This document shows, piece after piece, positions 35,162 to 45,943 of a stretch of DNA of 64,000 nucleotides. The position numbers were made by a program, and so were the translations under genes. Source of the DNA: Siphonodentalium dalli (taxonomy: Eukaryota; Mollusca; Scaphopoda; Gadilida; Siphonodentaliidae); NCBI GenBank assembly GCA_032622095.1, contig CP136062.1, positions 8,211,710-8,275,709 on the forward strand, written 5' to 3'. The notes under the pieces are model-generated. The model saw only the letters and a program-made list of their open reading frames with translations. It did not search any database and was not told the DNA's origin. Position 1 is the first letter of the stretch. Every line of letters begins with the position of its first letter.

Positions 35162-35639
35162 ACTCATATCGGCGGCTGACATTGAATTTTATTCATATAA
35201 TCTGAATTGGATATCTAAAGTTCTAAACATAAGGTAATGAATTGAGTTGCGCATTTATGCGGCGATTGATCACCGTCACGGGTTGCTATTGAAGCATATA
35301 GGCCTAATTTGCATACTGTCTATTCTGAACAGCATACATTCAATTTTTTACCTACGTTGGCTAACATGGCAACATTGTACATCAATTTCTGTGAGTGCAG
35401 GTCATTTGGGATGTGTTATTTCGACGCAAAAAAGGAGTCTAAACCAAAGTAACACCGATTCGAAAATACCCGAATCAGCGGACAGATTCGGTGTCGATCG
35501 CGAATCTGGTGCCCGATATCGACATCAGTAGTAGTATGCGTGTTACTATCCGGGCATTTCTATCGATTGTTCCCCTTTTGTTTTACCCTATTGTCTTGAG
35601 GGGCCAATAGTATGGCTTTATTAGGGGTCCTTATTGTAT

Positions 35640-35775
35640 GAAAACCCCTCCTTTTCCTTCCTACTTATTTGATAGGTAGAATTAATTAATGAAGCCCCGC
35701 CTTTTCCTTCTTAATTATTTGATAGGTTTTAATTAATTAAAGTCGCTCATTCTTAATTATATGATAGGGCGACGA
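35640..35775 (+). repeat. ~60-bp tandem repeat
   Basis: Three diverged copies of CCTTTTCCTTCTTAATTATT, TGATAGGT, (A)ATTAATTAA(T/A)GAAGCC; the third is shortened. Confidence 0.7.
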
Positions 35776-35842
35776 AACTCCTCCTTATTCGACCCAACAA
35801 TGGCCTCCAGAATTAATTTATGTAACGTCGCCATGCTTCTGT

Positions 35843-36053
35843 ATCGTGCACCTGTTTGGACCTTTTGAAACAATGGAATTGTACACCTGCATAATCACCT
35901 GGTTAAACCACGTGCTCACGCCTGACTAATTTTTAATCGTTCCGCCACAATTATGTAGCGTCCACAGCAAGCCTCGTGCACCTGGCTGGACCTTTTGAAA
36001 CAACGGAATTGTGCACCTGCATAGTCACCTGGTAGACCACGTGCCCACGCCAT
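35843..36053 (+). repeat. two-copy ~129-bp tandem duplication
   Basis: TCGTGCACCTG(T/G), TGGACCTTTTGAAACAA, GGAATTGT(A/G)CACCTGCATA, TCACCTGGT, ACCACGTGC(T/C)CACGCC occur at 35844-35922 and again at 35973-36051. Confidence 0.85.
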
Positions 36054-36238
36054 TATATGGCTCTATAGTTTGATTTGGGTCCTTCTATATACATATTTCT
36101 AAGCACCTAGTGCAATGATTTCGCCCAGGCCGTGTGGATTATGAGTCAGGGGTCCTCACCACTGTATAACTCATAACAAAAATACCACTAACAAATTAAA
36201 CCAAGACATCAATGGATAACAGTATTTGGAATATTATT

Positions 36239-37290
36239 TTTGAAGTCAGTAGACGAGGTCCCCACAAAATGAGCAGTATAGAATACTATTAAATCGTATT
36301 TTGGCCCATTCAAAATATAACTTTGTCTAGCCCTATAGTATTACGATTGGCCTATTTTATGGTCTTAGTCAGGGGTCTTCTGTATACCTATTTCCCAGGC
36401 CCTGAAAACGCGGATGTTTTGATGGCCCAATGGCCGTTTTTATGGAGTTTAGTAATCATATCTGAAAAAGAGGATGTTTTGATGGCCCAGGAGGGCCATT
36501 TTTATGGAGTTTAGTAATCATATTTCAGTAAACAGAAATCGCTGGTTCAATGTTAGCTACATTTGCTGGTTGACTATTTGTTGCATTTGATGGTTGAATA
36601 TTAACTGCTATGTCTGGTTGAATATGTGAAGAAGGGCCGTTTTGATGGTCCTTTTGGAGTTTAGTAATCATATTTCAGTAAACTTTCGTACCCGTAATCG
36701 CTGGTTGAATGTTAGTTGCATTTACTGGTTGACTATTAACTGCATTTGATGGTTGAATATTAACTGCTATGTCTGGTTGAATATATGAAGAAGGGCCGTT
36801 TCGTTGGTCATTTTGGAGCTTATTAATTATATTTCAGTAAACGTTCGTACCCGTAATCGCTGGTTGAATGTTAGCTGAGTTTGCTGGTTGAATGTTCTCC
36901 GCTGCGTGCTTGGAATGTTCTGGAAGTCAGTATACAAGGTCCTCACAACACGAGCGATGTAAAATACTATTAAATTGGATTTTTCCCCATTAAAAATATA
37001 ACTTTGTATAGCCCTATAGTCTTACGATGGGCCCATTGTATGGTCTTATTTGGGATCTTATGTATACCTATTTCTCAGGCCCTGAAAAAGAGGATGTTTT
37101 TATGGCCCAAGGGCCGTTTTTATGGAGTTTAGTAATCATATGTCAGTAAACTTTCGTGCCCGTAATCGCTGGTTGAATGCTAGCTACATTTGCTGGTTGA
37201 CCATTAGCTGCGTTCGATGGTTGAATATTAGCAGTTATGTCTGGTTGAATGTTAGCTGTGTTTGCTGGTTGAATGTTCCCCTCACACATG
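36239..37290 (+). repeat. nested repeat: ~680-bp unit with 24-bp minisatellite
   Basis: A large unit starts GAAGTCAGTA(G/T)AC at 36243 and again at 36923: AATACTATTAAAT, AATATAACTTTGT, AGCCCTATAGT, TATACCTATTTC, CAGGCCCTGAAAA, GGATGTTTT, ATGGCCC. Inside are blocks of a 24-bp repeat, GCTGGTTGAATGTTAGCTGC plus ATTT, at 36540, 36700, 36855 and 37165, each preceded by GAGTTTAGTAATCATAT and GTACCCGTAATC. 24 bp is eight codons, giving a WLNVSCVC-like frame. Stops and frame changes between blocks argue against coding. Confidence 0.85.
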
Positions 37291-37800
37291 AGCAACACAT
37301 ATATATGATGAATGTGTAACTGCTATAATTATTGAAATTCTCTTAAATCTCGTTTGCTTTCCAAAATGTCAATTAACAAACATAATCATACATGGGTTGT
37401 GTGTATATATGACAATTTCACTCCCGTCCATCAGCATGTTTAAACATTGTATAAAATTCGAGCCTTCCAGAGGTTAAATGAATCACAAATCGCGCGTTCT
37501 TAGAATATGAAAACCAAGCATTCTGGAAATAATTATATTCAAAAGTTTATCTGTTTTATCAGACAACATGTGCTTTGGCAAACATCTAGCGTATATTCAA
37601 TAGACGCTATTATATACAGTTCCATTTACTATATAAAGTTTATCACAAAGAAACAGCGTGAACAGTTGGAAAATCTGCTTGCATCTAATTCATTTGAAAT
37701 TTGTACTCAATGCGCGTTAAACAATTGGACAATCGATAATATATTTGACATATGCACTCTGTGTAAACAAATTGAAGTTATCTCCACCTGTCCCGTCTGA
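37291..37800. other. no gene recognised; one 97-codon frame
   Basis: 37507-37800 (+) is an ATG-initiated frame of 97 codons with several Cys (CTQCALNN, CTLCKQ). No family is recognised and the base composition is that of the surrounding AT-rich DNA, so I do not call a gene. Confidence 0.4.
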
Positions 37801-38660
37801 CATTGTACATTCGATGCAACAAGTATGAATGAAGGTATCGATTTGTTATTCACTTCATAAATGGTTCATATAGCGTACTATTATACTTGTGGACACGTAC
37901 CTTAAAGGTACACGTCACTTTAACCTAATTCAGCGTATCCATCGATATAAACACTCTTTATTTTTAAAATGGGTCTGAATCTCTATCGTTTACTAAAGTT
38001 ATGTTTAAACCTAATGTAACTATAAATAATAAATAAAAAACGCTGTTTAATTTCTAAATTGTCTGAATTTTGATATTGATTTTAGCAATATGCATGCTTT
38101 CATTCATATGAAATTGCCATAATGGACGTTAAATGACAACATCTCTTAACATATTAGCCTCAAAGTTATACGTCACGCGTACATTCGATGCACACATTAC
38201 ATATATGGTTGAACATACCAACCATAGTAAGCTCATTTAATCAAATATGTATTCAATTTAAACGCAGGTTCATTCGATGCAGCAATGTATGGATGTAGGG
38301 TTTTGCTTTGTCATTACTCCAGAAATGGTTCAGACGATACACTACATTTGGTTCACATACGTAAAGGGACCCGTCATTTAAACCTAATTATTCATTAATA
38401 AAACGCTCTTTATTTTCAAAATTGTCTGAAGGTCCCATCGTTTTGTAAGTTATACGTAGCGTGTTCATTCGAGGTAATCCTGTACGAAATGAAGGTAATC
38501 ATTGTGTTATTCACTTCATAAATGCGTCATACGATGGACCACATTTGGGTCACGTGCCTTAACGGTACACGTCACTTTCGGACATTATATAATCAGATAA
38601 TACATTACATATCTGGTTGGACGTATCAACCGTATAAAGTTCATTTAATTCATAAATTGA
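37801..38660 (+). repeat. three-copy irregular tandem repeat
   Basis: Blocks ACATTCGATGCA(A/G)CAA, GTTATTCACTTCATAAATG, GGTACACGTCACTTT, AAACCTAATTATTCA and ATTACATAT(A/C)TGGTTG recur from about 37800, 38265 and 38465 with deletions. Flank homology shows one ancestral unit of about 400 bp. Confidence 0.7.
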
Positions 38661-38850
38661 TGAATATTTCGAATGGTTTCTCTTCAATCTGGCGGGGTCA
38701 TCGGGGACTATTTTTTTTGTGCACGCTTATTTTACAGAAGATCGTAGTGAACTGGTCACATAACAGCTGATTGATCAAAACAAGTCATTCGATTTCTAAT
38801 TTGTTGTGATGATTAAGCGCAGCTAATTTGTTTAGCATATAATAAACAGA

Positions 38851-39009
38851 ATACCTGCGGTTCTCGAGTGAATACCAGAATTACCTCATTCGTGGATACA
38901 TTGGAATATAACTATTCCCACTCGCGACCAAGCCGCTCGTGGGAATAGTTATATTCCATTGTAGCCACTCATGAGGTAATTCTGGTATTCACTCGAGAAC
39001 CGCAGGTAT
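38851..39009. mobile_element. 159-bp near-perfect hairpin
   Basis: Arms of 76 bp with about six mismatches and a loop of about 7 bp. The outer end is ATACCTGCGGTTCTCGAGTG; the inner end TATAACTATTCCCACTCG pairs with CGTGGGAATAGTTATA. Probably a hairpin MITE; no clear target duplication. Confidence 0.85.
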
Positions 39010-39759
39010 CCTCTATATCCTAGTTTATTACATATTTCCTCGTTTCTGGTCCCGTATTGCGATCGCCTCGGCCATTTTGAATAGTGATACTCTTTAACGG
39101 GAAACCACGCAATTCTCCACTGTGTGTGTACGGCCGGTTGGAATATGTGAGTTGGGTAAATTCAGCATCATGGAGAACACTCGAAAGCCTGTTCCAAGTA
39201 CACTCCAACCAACGGGTTAAGTTAAACAAGTTTTTGTGTCGGCGGATGCATTCATTTATTAAATACACCAACGAAAAAAACACAGATTATTTCGAAAATT
39301 GTATTCATGATTCTGATTTTTTTTTATTGGTGAATATATTATTAATGCACAAAAGAACATGTTTGAGTTAAGTAACATATACAACGAACGAGAATACTTT
39401 ATAAGAAAGTGAACCTTTAAGATTCCAAGTCCAATGGTATAATGAAATAATTAAATTATGCTCGATATCAATGCGCTGATCTGGAACTCCGATTGACACT
39501 CACTATAACAGACGAACATTCGTCGCCATTGTCGGTTACCAAATACTGACCTAACAAACTTAAACCATAGTACTTTATCTATTTTGTCAGATTTAGCGGA
39601 TCAAAATTGTTTGATAAATAAATTAAATACTTATATATGCCTGTATGCACTAGATGTGTCTCGAAAAGAGTCGAAATACTCATTCTATATATTGTCATAG
39701 AAGTTATTCCCTCAGAAAGAAATCCAAGATCACATTTTTCTTCGGAGATGAATAAAAGC
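39010..39759. other. no gene recognised
   Basis: Opposing frames at 39020-39283 (-) and 39084-39371 (+) overlap each other and match no family I know. GCCATTTTGAATAGTG near 39070 contains a YY1-like GCCATTTT, which is weak evidence by itself. Confidence 0.4.
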
Positions 39760-39990
39760 CATTTATACACTATAAATACTCATTGGTGAGTCGTTAGCCC
39801 ACATGAACTGTTCAGTTAATAAGTTCAATAATGTCTGTTGAACTTATTATCAGAACATTTCCCACCAATGCATTGGAATCCTTCCGCACTTACTATTGTC
39901 TCTCATCTTAAACATCCTTCCAGGTGAATAAAAGACACTTCCAATGTATACTTTTTTGACCGAATGGGAGAATCAGTTAAAAAGCATTCA
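39760..39990 (+). mobile_element. short copy of TTAA-type MITE family
   Basis: Contains the family's hairpin (AATAAGTTCAATAATG ... TTGAACTTATT), then CTTAAACATCCTTCCAGGTG, CCAATGTATACTTTTTTGAC and ATGGGAGAATC, as in the copies at 40184 and 45319. Internally shortened (about 230 bp) and less clear at its ends. Confidence 0.65.
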
Positions 39991-40183
39991 GTATTAACGT
40001 TGTCCCGATATGGTAAAATAAAGAGCGTTTGTGGAACATATGTGCAGAATGTTTAACACATCAGATGCCGATAGATTTGACCTGGCCTTTTTTATAATAT
40101 ATAAAGTATGAATATTGGTTTTTCGTCTATTTATCGAACTATACTTTGATCGATCGAACGCGAAAAAGAAAGGGATTTCCATG

Positions 40184-40783
40184 TTAACCCCTTCCATGCT
40201 AAACCATCATTGACGAGTAGTAATCCCAAAGTAAATATGTTTAGATAATAATTTCAACAAACCACCATATATAGGTCATTTGTTGAAATTATTATCTGAA
40301 CATTTCCCTCAATAAATAGGGCTCGTTCTGCAATTTTCTTTAGCTGTCGTCTTCCGCGTGTATCACCTTAAAGACACATTAGGTGCTTATTTCAAGAATT
40401 CATATGATTATTTACGACTCGGTCACTCTGAAGTGTGTACTATTAAACTATTATTGCCAAAATATTCAACAACATTGACAGTGCCCTTTCGTAGAAAACG
40501 ATGTCTGAATTACGCAAAAAATGCAAACAGCCGTTAATTCGTCCCGACCAAATCACCGATAAACAAACGACAATGAGTTATTCTTATTATGTTCTGTGTT
40601 CTGGCAATTTTGATATATTTGTTGAAATACCTGCGTTTAGCAAGATTATTCGCTGTGGGTACATGCAGCAATGTTAGCGTTTCAAATCACTTTAACATCC
40701 CTCCATATGAATAATAGACCATTCCGAATTTCCGTATACTTTTATAACTGATGGGAGAATCGATTTAGTATTAAAAGGGTTAA
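40184..40783 (+). mobile_element. 600-bp TTAA-bounded MITE, copy B
   Basis: Starts TTAACCCCTTCCATGCTAAA and ends TTTAGTATTAAAAGGGTTAA: inverted ends with a TTAA at each border, as in piggyBac-type insertions. An internal hairpin at 40243-40292 (AGATAATAATTTCAACAAA with its complement). No transposase. Confidence 0.8.
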
Positions 40784-41149
40784 ATTTGATGCCCGAAGAT
40801 CAAAAGTCGCTTTGAAAGTATTTATATGTACGGCCTTCACAATAGTCCAAGTTTAATTCGACGTGAAACAGCTAGTGAAATCAATATAAGGATAGATACT
40901 GCGTTTCTATCCCTATACTGCGTTTCTATCTCTATCCCTATACCGATTTAAGGTTGTTCCACACCGGGCGCGAGCGAGCGATTATAACTGCCGTTTTCAA
41001 ACGTCCGTAGCAGTTCAAAGTGCGCGATTTTTATGTCCACACCGCAAGCGACTGAAACGCTTCGTCGCGCGCGATAGTCAGGTTATTATTCTGTGTGTAC
41101 GCTAATTTCAGGGGAGTCAGGTGGCTGCATGGGGAATACCCCCACCCCA

Positions 41150-41950
41150 CACACTTATGACTAATGTGTAGGGTTTCTACAAACAACGTGTAGCCCTGCT
41201 ACACAACCATTATTAATTTTTTATCTTAAACATATTTTACACAATAAATGGGTCAATTTATACACATGTATACACACTGGTGTGCATAAAATCAACATCT
41301 ATGCCTTACACATGTTGTGTAAATTCTTACACATATATATCGTAGACAAGAATGTAAAGTTCAGTATTCCGAACTGTGGGTATATAGTATTCATGGCAAA
41401 TGGAGATTTATATGTTAAAACTTTCATGGCGTACAATGGTACGTAATATTTTGCTCTGTCATGTGTGAGTTTTCGTTTTAAATGAACAAATCATGGTCGT
41501 GGCGTGGTTGCACGTGATTAGTATTAACGTATTACAACAATCATATAAACAAGAGTAAGAGCAGTATTCTTCATGAAAGTTTTAACAAATATATCCTCAT
41601 ATATCATTAATACAATACTCACAAGTCGGAATTCTGAACTTACATTCCTTGTCTACAATTTGTTTATTCTCGTCACTCAAAATTACATGGGTATTGAGGC
41701 AGTAGTAAATTTTATTCCAAAACATATACTCAAACAATATCGTCGTCATGTAGCAGCCTATGAAACTGAAGGCACGCAATGCGCACGATCTACATTCTTA
41801 CACAAGGGTGTGTAATAAACTGTACACATTATGTGTAGAACGGCACTTGGTCAATGTATTTGTATGTAAAACTACACATTGCTATGTGTATTAACCGGGT
41901 TTACACATTTGATGTGTAATCGTTTCTACACATTAGTTTTAATAGTGCTC
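41150..41950. repeat. cluster of TGTGTA/TACACA words
   Basis: At least 20 TGTGTA or TACACA words in both orientations sit in two clusters, 41160-41345 and 41805-41935, inside the long-TIR element. Many are paired as ACACATnnnTGTGTA. This looks like a subterminal repeat field and could bind a transposase. Confidence 0.55.
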
Positions 41951-42204
41951 CCACCCGGTAATACGCGATTATTATTAGTTGATGAATGCATTGTCTCATG
42001 TTTACCACAACGTCTTTTGGAATGAACTAGCCTCGTTATATTCTTTATCATTTCCCCTGATTATACCAAAATATAATTCACCAGCCAATGGAGCAGATTA
42101 TACGGTCCATGATTTTAGTTCTTTACAAGGAATAAACTGAATATAGTAATCTAAGGTGGAATTTCAGTCACGAAAAATAACAAAAATAAATGGTTTAATT
42201 ATTT

Positions 42205-42310
42205 TGTCATAGAGACATACAGTCATACAGACAAACCTGACATACATGCATACATACATACATACAGTCATACAGACACACAGTCATACAGACACACATG
42301 TGCCATACAG
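42205..42310 (+). repeat. CATACAGA/CATA microsatellite
   Basis: Runs of CATACATACATACATACAG and CATACAGACACA inside the long-TIR element. Confidence 0.9.
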
Positions 42311-42679
42311 ACACACATGCGTTGTACTTCGATTAATAGCCTCTCGCTAAAGTCCTCCATTATCGTGGCGACAAATCAGTGTGCCGTCATCAAATAGAAA
42401 AATAACGGTCGTATAAACACCTATTTCAGAGCCGTCCAATTATCTCGCTGGTTTGCAACAAAGCGACAATTCGACGAAGCATGAAATCACTGCTATAATC
42501 GCCTCGTGGTCAGCGAGTCGGTCACTTGCGGTGTGAACATAAAAATCGCGCGCTTTGAACTGCTACGGACGTTAGAAAATGGCCGTTAAAATCGTTCGCT
42601 CGCGCCCGGTGTGGAACAACTTTTAGCTAGCTGATTCACGTCCAAGTAAACTTTAACTACTAGTAACTTCGCGTACGAT

Positions 42680-42916
42680 GACGACGAAGACCATCGCGAT
42701 GATAGCGAACACTATTATTATGACAATAAATATGATCGTGATTATGGTACGTGATGATGATTTATGATGATGACGATGATTTATGATGATGATTATTATT
42801 ATGTCGAGAGCGAGGGCGAAGATATTACGACGGTAGTAACGACGATAAATTACAGGTGTCGTTGAAGACGATAAAGACGACGACGATGACGATGATGATG
42901 ATGATGATGATGATGA
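42680..42916 (+). repeat. GAT/GAC trinucleotide microsatellite
   Basis: GATGATGAC-type triplets, with a pure (GAT) run at about 42887-42915. Flanked by CGA-rich variants. Confidence 0.9.
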
Positions 42917-43675
42917 TATTCTTGAAACGAATAAATATGATCACAGTCTCAGAATATATCAGACTTAATTATGCACACAACGTTTAGAAAAATTAAGGAT
43001 ATTATTTTTGCATTTCAGAAATACATTTTTATTTTCATTCTGTTGCATTCTAGGAGCCATAATTGGGGAAATCTTTCTATGATTTCAGCTTTATTCTATT
43101 TCACTATCGGCATCTTCTGAGACACAAACGTTTCAAATGGTGATGAATTATAGTAGTTTAATCATATGTTATATGGCATAGATTGTTACTAAAACCGTAC
43201 ACCAAGACACTGTACAAAAATAATCGGGGACTCGAAAATTAAATGGGCATTAAAACATGGATATGACATCACTCAATTGTTTCGTCGCGTCCGGTTTATT
43301 TGATAATGGATGTTTACTGTCGATATCCTACATTAGTTTACAAACTACGATCCATTATTTTAATAACGGACGCTCAAAATCCAAACTAATGAAGAGTTAT
43401 TTTACTGTAAACGATTTCATTTTTATATGACTTGCATGTATAATATATCTCTGATCGATATAGGCATTGAATCTCTTACTGTTAAAATTTATCAAATCTA
43501 ATTCCGTTCCCAGGTGGCATGTTGTAACATCCCTCACGACAAAACCTACAATAATATAGCAATTTAAATTCAAATTTAGTCCTTCAAACTTAACTATAGA
43601 GAACTCAATGCACAGGATCACCAAAATTAATCTCCTATTAGGAATACCGTGGGTACCAATCAGTCATTCAATTAA
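42917..43675. other. no gene seen
   Basis: AT-rich DNA; a 75-codon minus frame at 43397-43624 has no recognisable features. Confidence 0.45.
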
Positions 43676-43925
43676 CGGGTGGATATAGGGCCGAACACAT
43701 GTTACTAACGGGTGGATAGGGTCGAACAGATGTTACTAACGGGTGGATAGGGCAGAACACATGTCACTAACGGGTGGATAGGGTGGAACACATGTTACTA
43801 ACTGGTGGGTAGGGCCGAACACATGTTACTAACGGGTGGATAGGGCCGAACACATGTTACTAACTGGTGGGTATTGCCGAACACATGTTACTAACGGGTG
43901 GATAGGACCGAACACATGTTGCTAC
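43676..43925 (+). repeat. 31-bp tandem repeat, 8 copies
   Basis: Unit CGGGTGGATAGGGCCGAACA then CATGTTACTAA. Copies 5 and 7 share CTGGTGGGTA, suggesting a dimeric sub-order. Confidence 0.95.
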
Positions 43926-43961
43926 TCCCAGAATGCAACATATTTCAAACTATATATTTAT

Positions 43962-44022
43962 TTTCAATGCAATGGGAATAACTCTATCTTTAAGATATAG
44001 AGTTATTCCCATTTCATTGAAA
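43962..44022. repeat. short hairpin
   Basis: TTTCAATGCAATGGGAATAA, CTCTATCTT against its complement at 43992-44022, with two bases missing in the left arm and one mismatch. It could be a tiny MITE. Confidence 0.8.
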
Positions 44023-44293
44023 TAATACACTTTGCACTACAATCCAGATCAAACTTTAAAAAACATGTCGGTAACTCAACAAAAACATGTTCACAGTTTA
44101 TTCCACCGGATAAGTTGATAATATAATGTTTTGGAGCTTCCACTTTCAAATGTATATAATGCATATATTTTATATAATGTGATCTGGGGGTTCGGAAATT
44201 AAGTGGGCCTTTATGTCGGATAATAGCTGAAAACTGTACATTTTTAGCGACTGGAACGATATCGGACCGCTGACTATATCAATCCATTCGCTG

Positions 44294-44550
44294 AGTATAG
44301 GATAATGGCTGAAAACTGTACATTATTTCAGCGAATGGATTTTTTTTTTTTTTTTAACATATTTTATTTGTAGTATAATACAAAATGGATTGGGGCACAA
44401 TTTACAAAACTTAATGTATACCGGAGAGGGGCTAATTAAGTTTTGTAACTTGTGCCCCAATCCATTTTGTATTATACTACAAATAAAATATGTTTAAAAA
44501 AAAAAATCCATTCGCTGAAATAATGTAGTTTTCAGCCATTATCCTATACT
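44294..44550. mobile_element. 257-bp hairpin element
   Basis: Arms of about 115-120 bp: AGTATAGGATAATGGCTGAA, ATTATTTCAGCGAATGGATT, a T-run, AACATATTTTATTTGTAGTA, TAATACAAAATGGATTGGGG, CACAA, and ACTTAA pair with the reverse complement. The loop is about 20 bp near 44415-44440. A smaller hairpin (AATCCATTCGCTGA at 44282, TCAGCGAATGGATT at 44327) competes with the large one, and 44218-44250 repeats part of the arm. Confidence 0.85.
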
Positions 44551-44706
44551 TAATTGTAAGTTTGATGATTTATACAGTCGTTTAGTGTCGAATGTCAATT
44601 TTCTGTTGGGCGTTAACCAGCATCAGTGGGCCGTTCAATGGCGTGAAAAAAATATATTTTCCTACTAGTATCAATTATCTATCATGGAAACGTCAACATC
44701 TGAACA

Positions 44707-44791
44707 TTCAAAACATGATAACCGTCTGTGCGCAATCAAAAAATGATAACCGTCTGTGCGCATTCAAAACATGATAACCGTTTGTGCGCAA
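44707..44791 (+). repeat. three-copy ~29-bp repeat
   Basis: ATGATAACCGTCTGTGCGCA followed by (A/T)TCAAAA(A/C), three times. Confidence 0.9.
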
Positions 44792-45318
44792 TTTGTTTAA
44801 TTGTCGATATATTTTTTTCTTGCTGCCTATTTCATCGTTGATAAAATATGTTAAATTGAAAAAATGTGTTCGGAAAGCCACAGGCGGCTATCTAAGTCCA
44901 CTTGAGGCTATAACACTGATATTCCATGTACCGCACCCTGTTTTTTAAATATCAACATCACTTTCCAAATGTCTCATCACCCATGTATTCCTCGTGTGAA
45001 ATTTATTGTTATTATATGTTATTATAATTGAATAATTGTCATATATATTTTGTTTGTAATATCTACATATCGATTTACAAAAATAAATTGAATTGAATTG
45101 AAGGATAACTTTTCCATGATAGATAACTCTGCAAAAACACATGAAGATAATGCCAAACGATTCACTGGCAAATATTATTATGCTGTTATTATGTTAAAGT
45201 GTGATTACTGGTATACATGGATAGTTGACAGGCAATCAGATCCACACAATACAACTTATATTTATCATCTCTACACTGAACATTCGTCATGTAGTAAATA
45301 CAGAAACTATCAAGGCAT
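44792..45318. other. spacer with possible LINE tail
   Basis: 45010-45095 ends in TTTACAAAAATAAATTGAAT plus TGAATTGAAG, a short (TTGAA)n-like tail of the kind found at the 3' end of some non-LTR retrotransposons. No reverse transcriptase is present upstream, so at most a severely truncated copy. Confidence 0.35.
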
Positions 45319-45918
45319 TTAACCCTTTCATTACTAAATACTCATTGACGAATAGTTTACTAGAAAAATATATAATAAGTTGATTGTTGAACTTATTATC
45401 TGAACATTCCCCATCAATGAGTGTGAGTCTTTCTCTAATATGTGTATCAATTCGTGTCTCTGTAGTATGCTTTAGGCCAATATAAACAAATAGCTTGAAT
45501 TACACCACCCCCCCCCCCCCCCGACCCTATTTTTAGTCCCCTCCTTTTTTTTCATTTTTATTTTGGATATCTTTTATGTAAACTTTTTTCTCATGCTTTA
45601 ACTGTCAAATTACATTTAACTGACCCCATTAATCAGTCTATTTTGATCAAATTGGGCAATCTAAACCACCTTGTGTTATCTAAGATAGGATACAGCTTCA
45701 ATATATATAGAACTATCAATGAACATTTATGTTAGGAATAGTATAATAAAAAATAAAATTCGGCAACCCGCCTCATTTTTCTGAAAAAGTTGGATGTAAA
45801 TCTAGCAATTTTGTTATATTGGCCTTAATATATTTCTCCCTCCAGATGGATATTAGACTATTCCAATGTATTGTTTTGTAACTAAATGGGAGGATCAATT
45901 TAGGCAAGAAAGGGTGAA
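45319..45918 (+). mobile_element. 600-bp TTAA-type MITE, copy C
   Basis: Starts TTAACCCTTTCATTACTAAA; the right end in reverse, TTTCACCCTTTCTTGCCTAAA, matches, and the right border TGAA replaces TTAA by one change. Internal hairpin AATAAGTTGATTGTTGAACTTATT (about 45375). Same length as copy B. It lies 25 bp beyond the stop codon of the fucosyltransferase, so it would form most of that gene's 3' UTR. Confidence 0.75.
45557..45562 (-). other. candidate polyadenylation signal of the fucosyltransferase
   Basis: AATAAA on the minus strand about 385 nt beyond the stop, within the MITE. It is a plain hexamer match; AT-rich DNA yields many by chance. Confidence 0.3.
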
Positions 45919-45943
45919 ATGAAACCTCGAGTAAATTAGCACA

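Larger units (their letters stand above)
40953..42620. mobile_element. 1.67-kb element with ~100-bp TIRs
   Basis: The left arm starts GTTGTTCCACACCGGGCGCG; the right arm in reverse has the same first 20 bases and pairs for about 103 bp with roughly nine differences (AACGTCCGTAGCAGTTCAAA and CGCGATTTTTATGT are shared). The arms are markedly GC-rich (GCGCGAGCGAGCG) against an AT-rich interior. No transposase frame; 41573-41815 (+) is an unremarkable 80-codon frame. Superfamily unknown; no clean target duplication. Confidence 0.8.

Noticed and set aside
37507-37800. 97-codon Cys-containing ORF as a small secreted protein
   Set aside because: No signal peptide, no family match recalled, and composition equal to the AT-rich surroundings.
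39020-39371. Opposing ORFs of 87 and 95 codons
   Set aside because: They overlap each other on opposite strands and neither shows a domain or splice context that supports coding.
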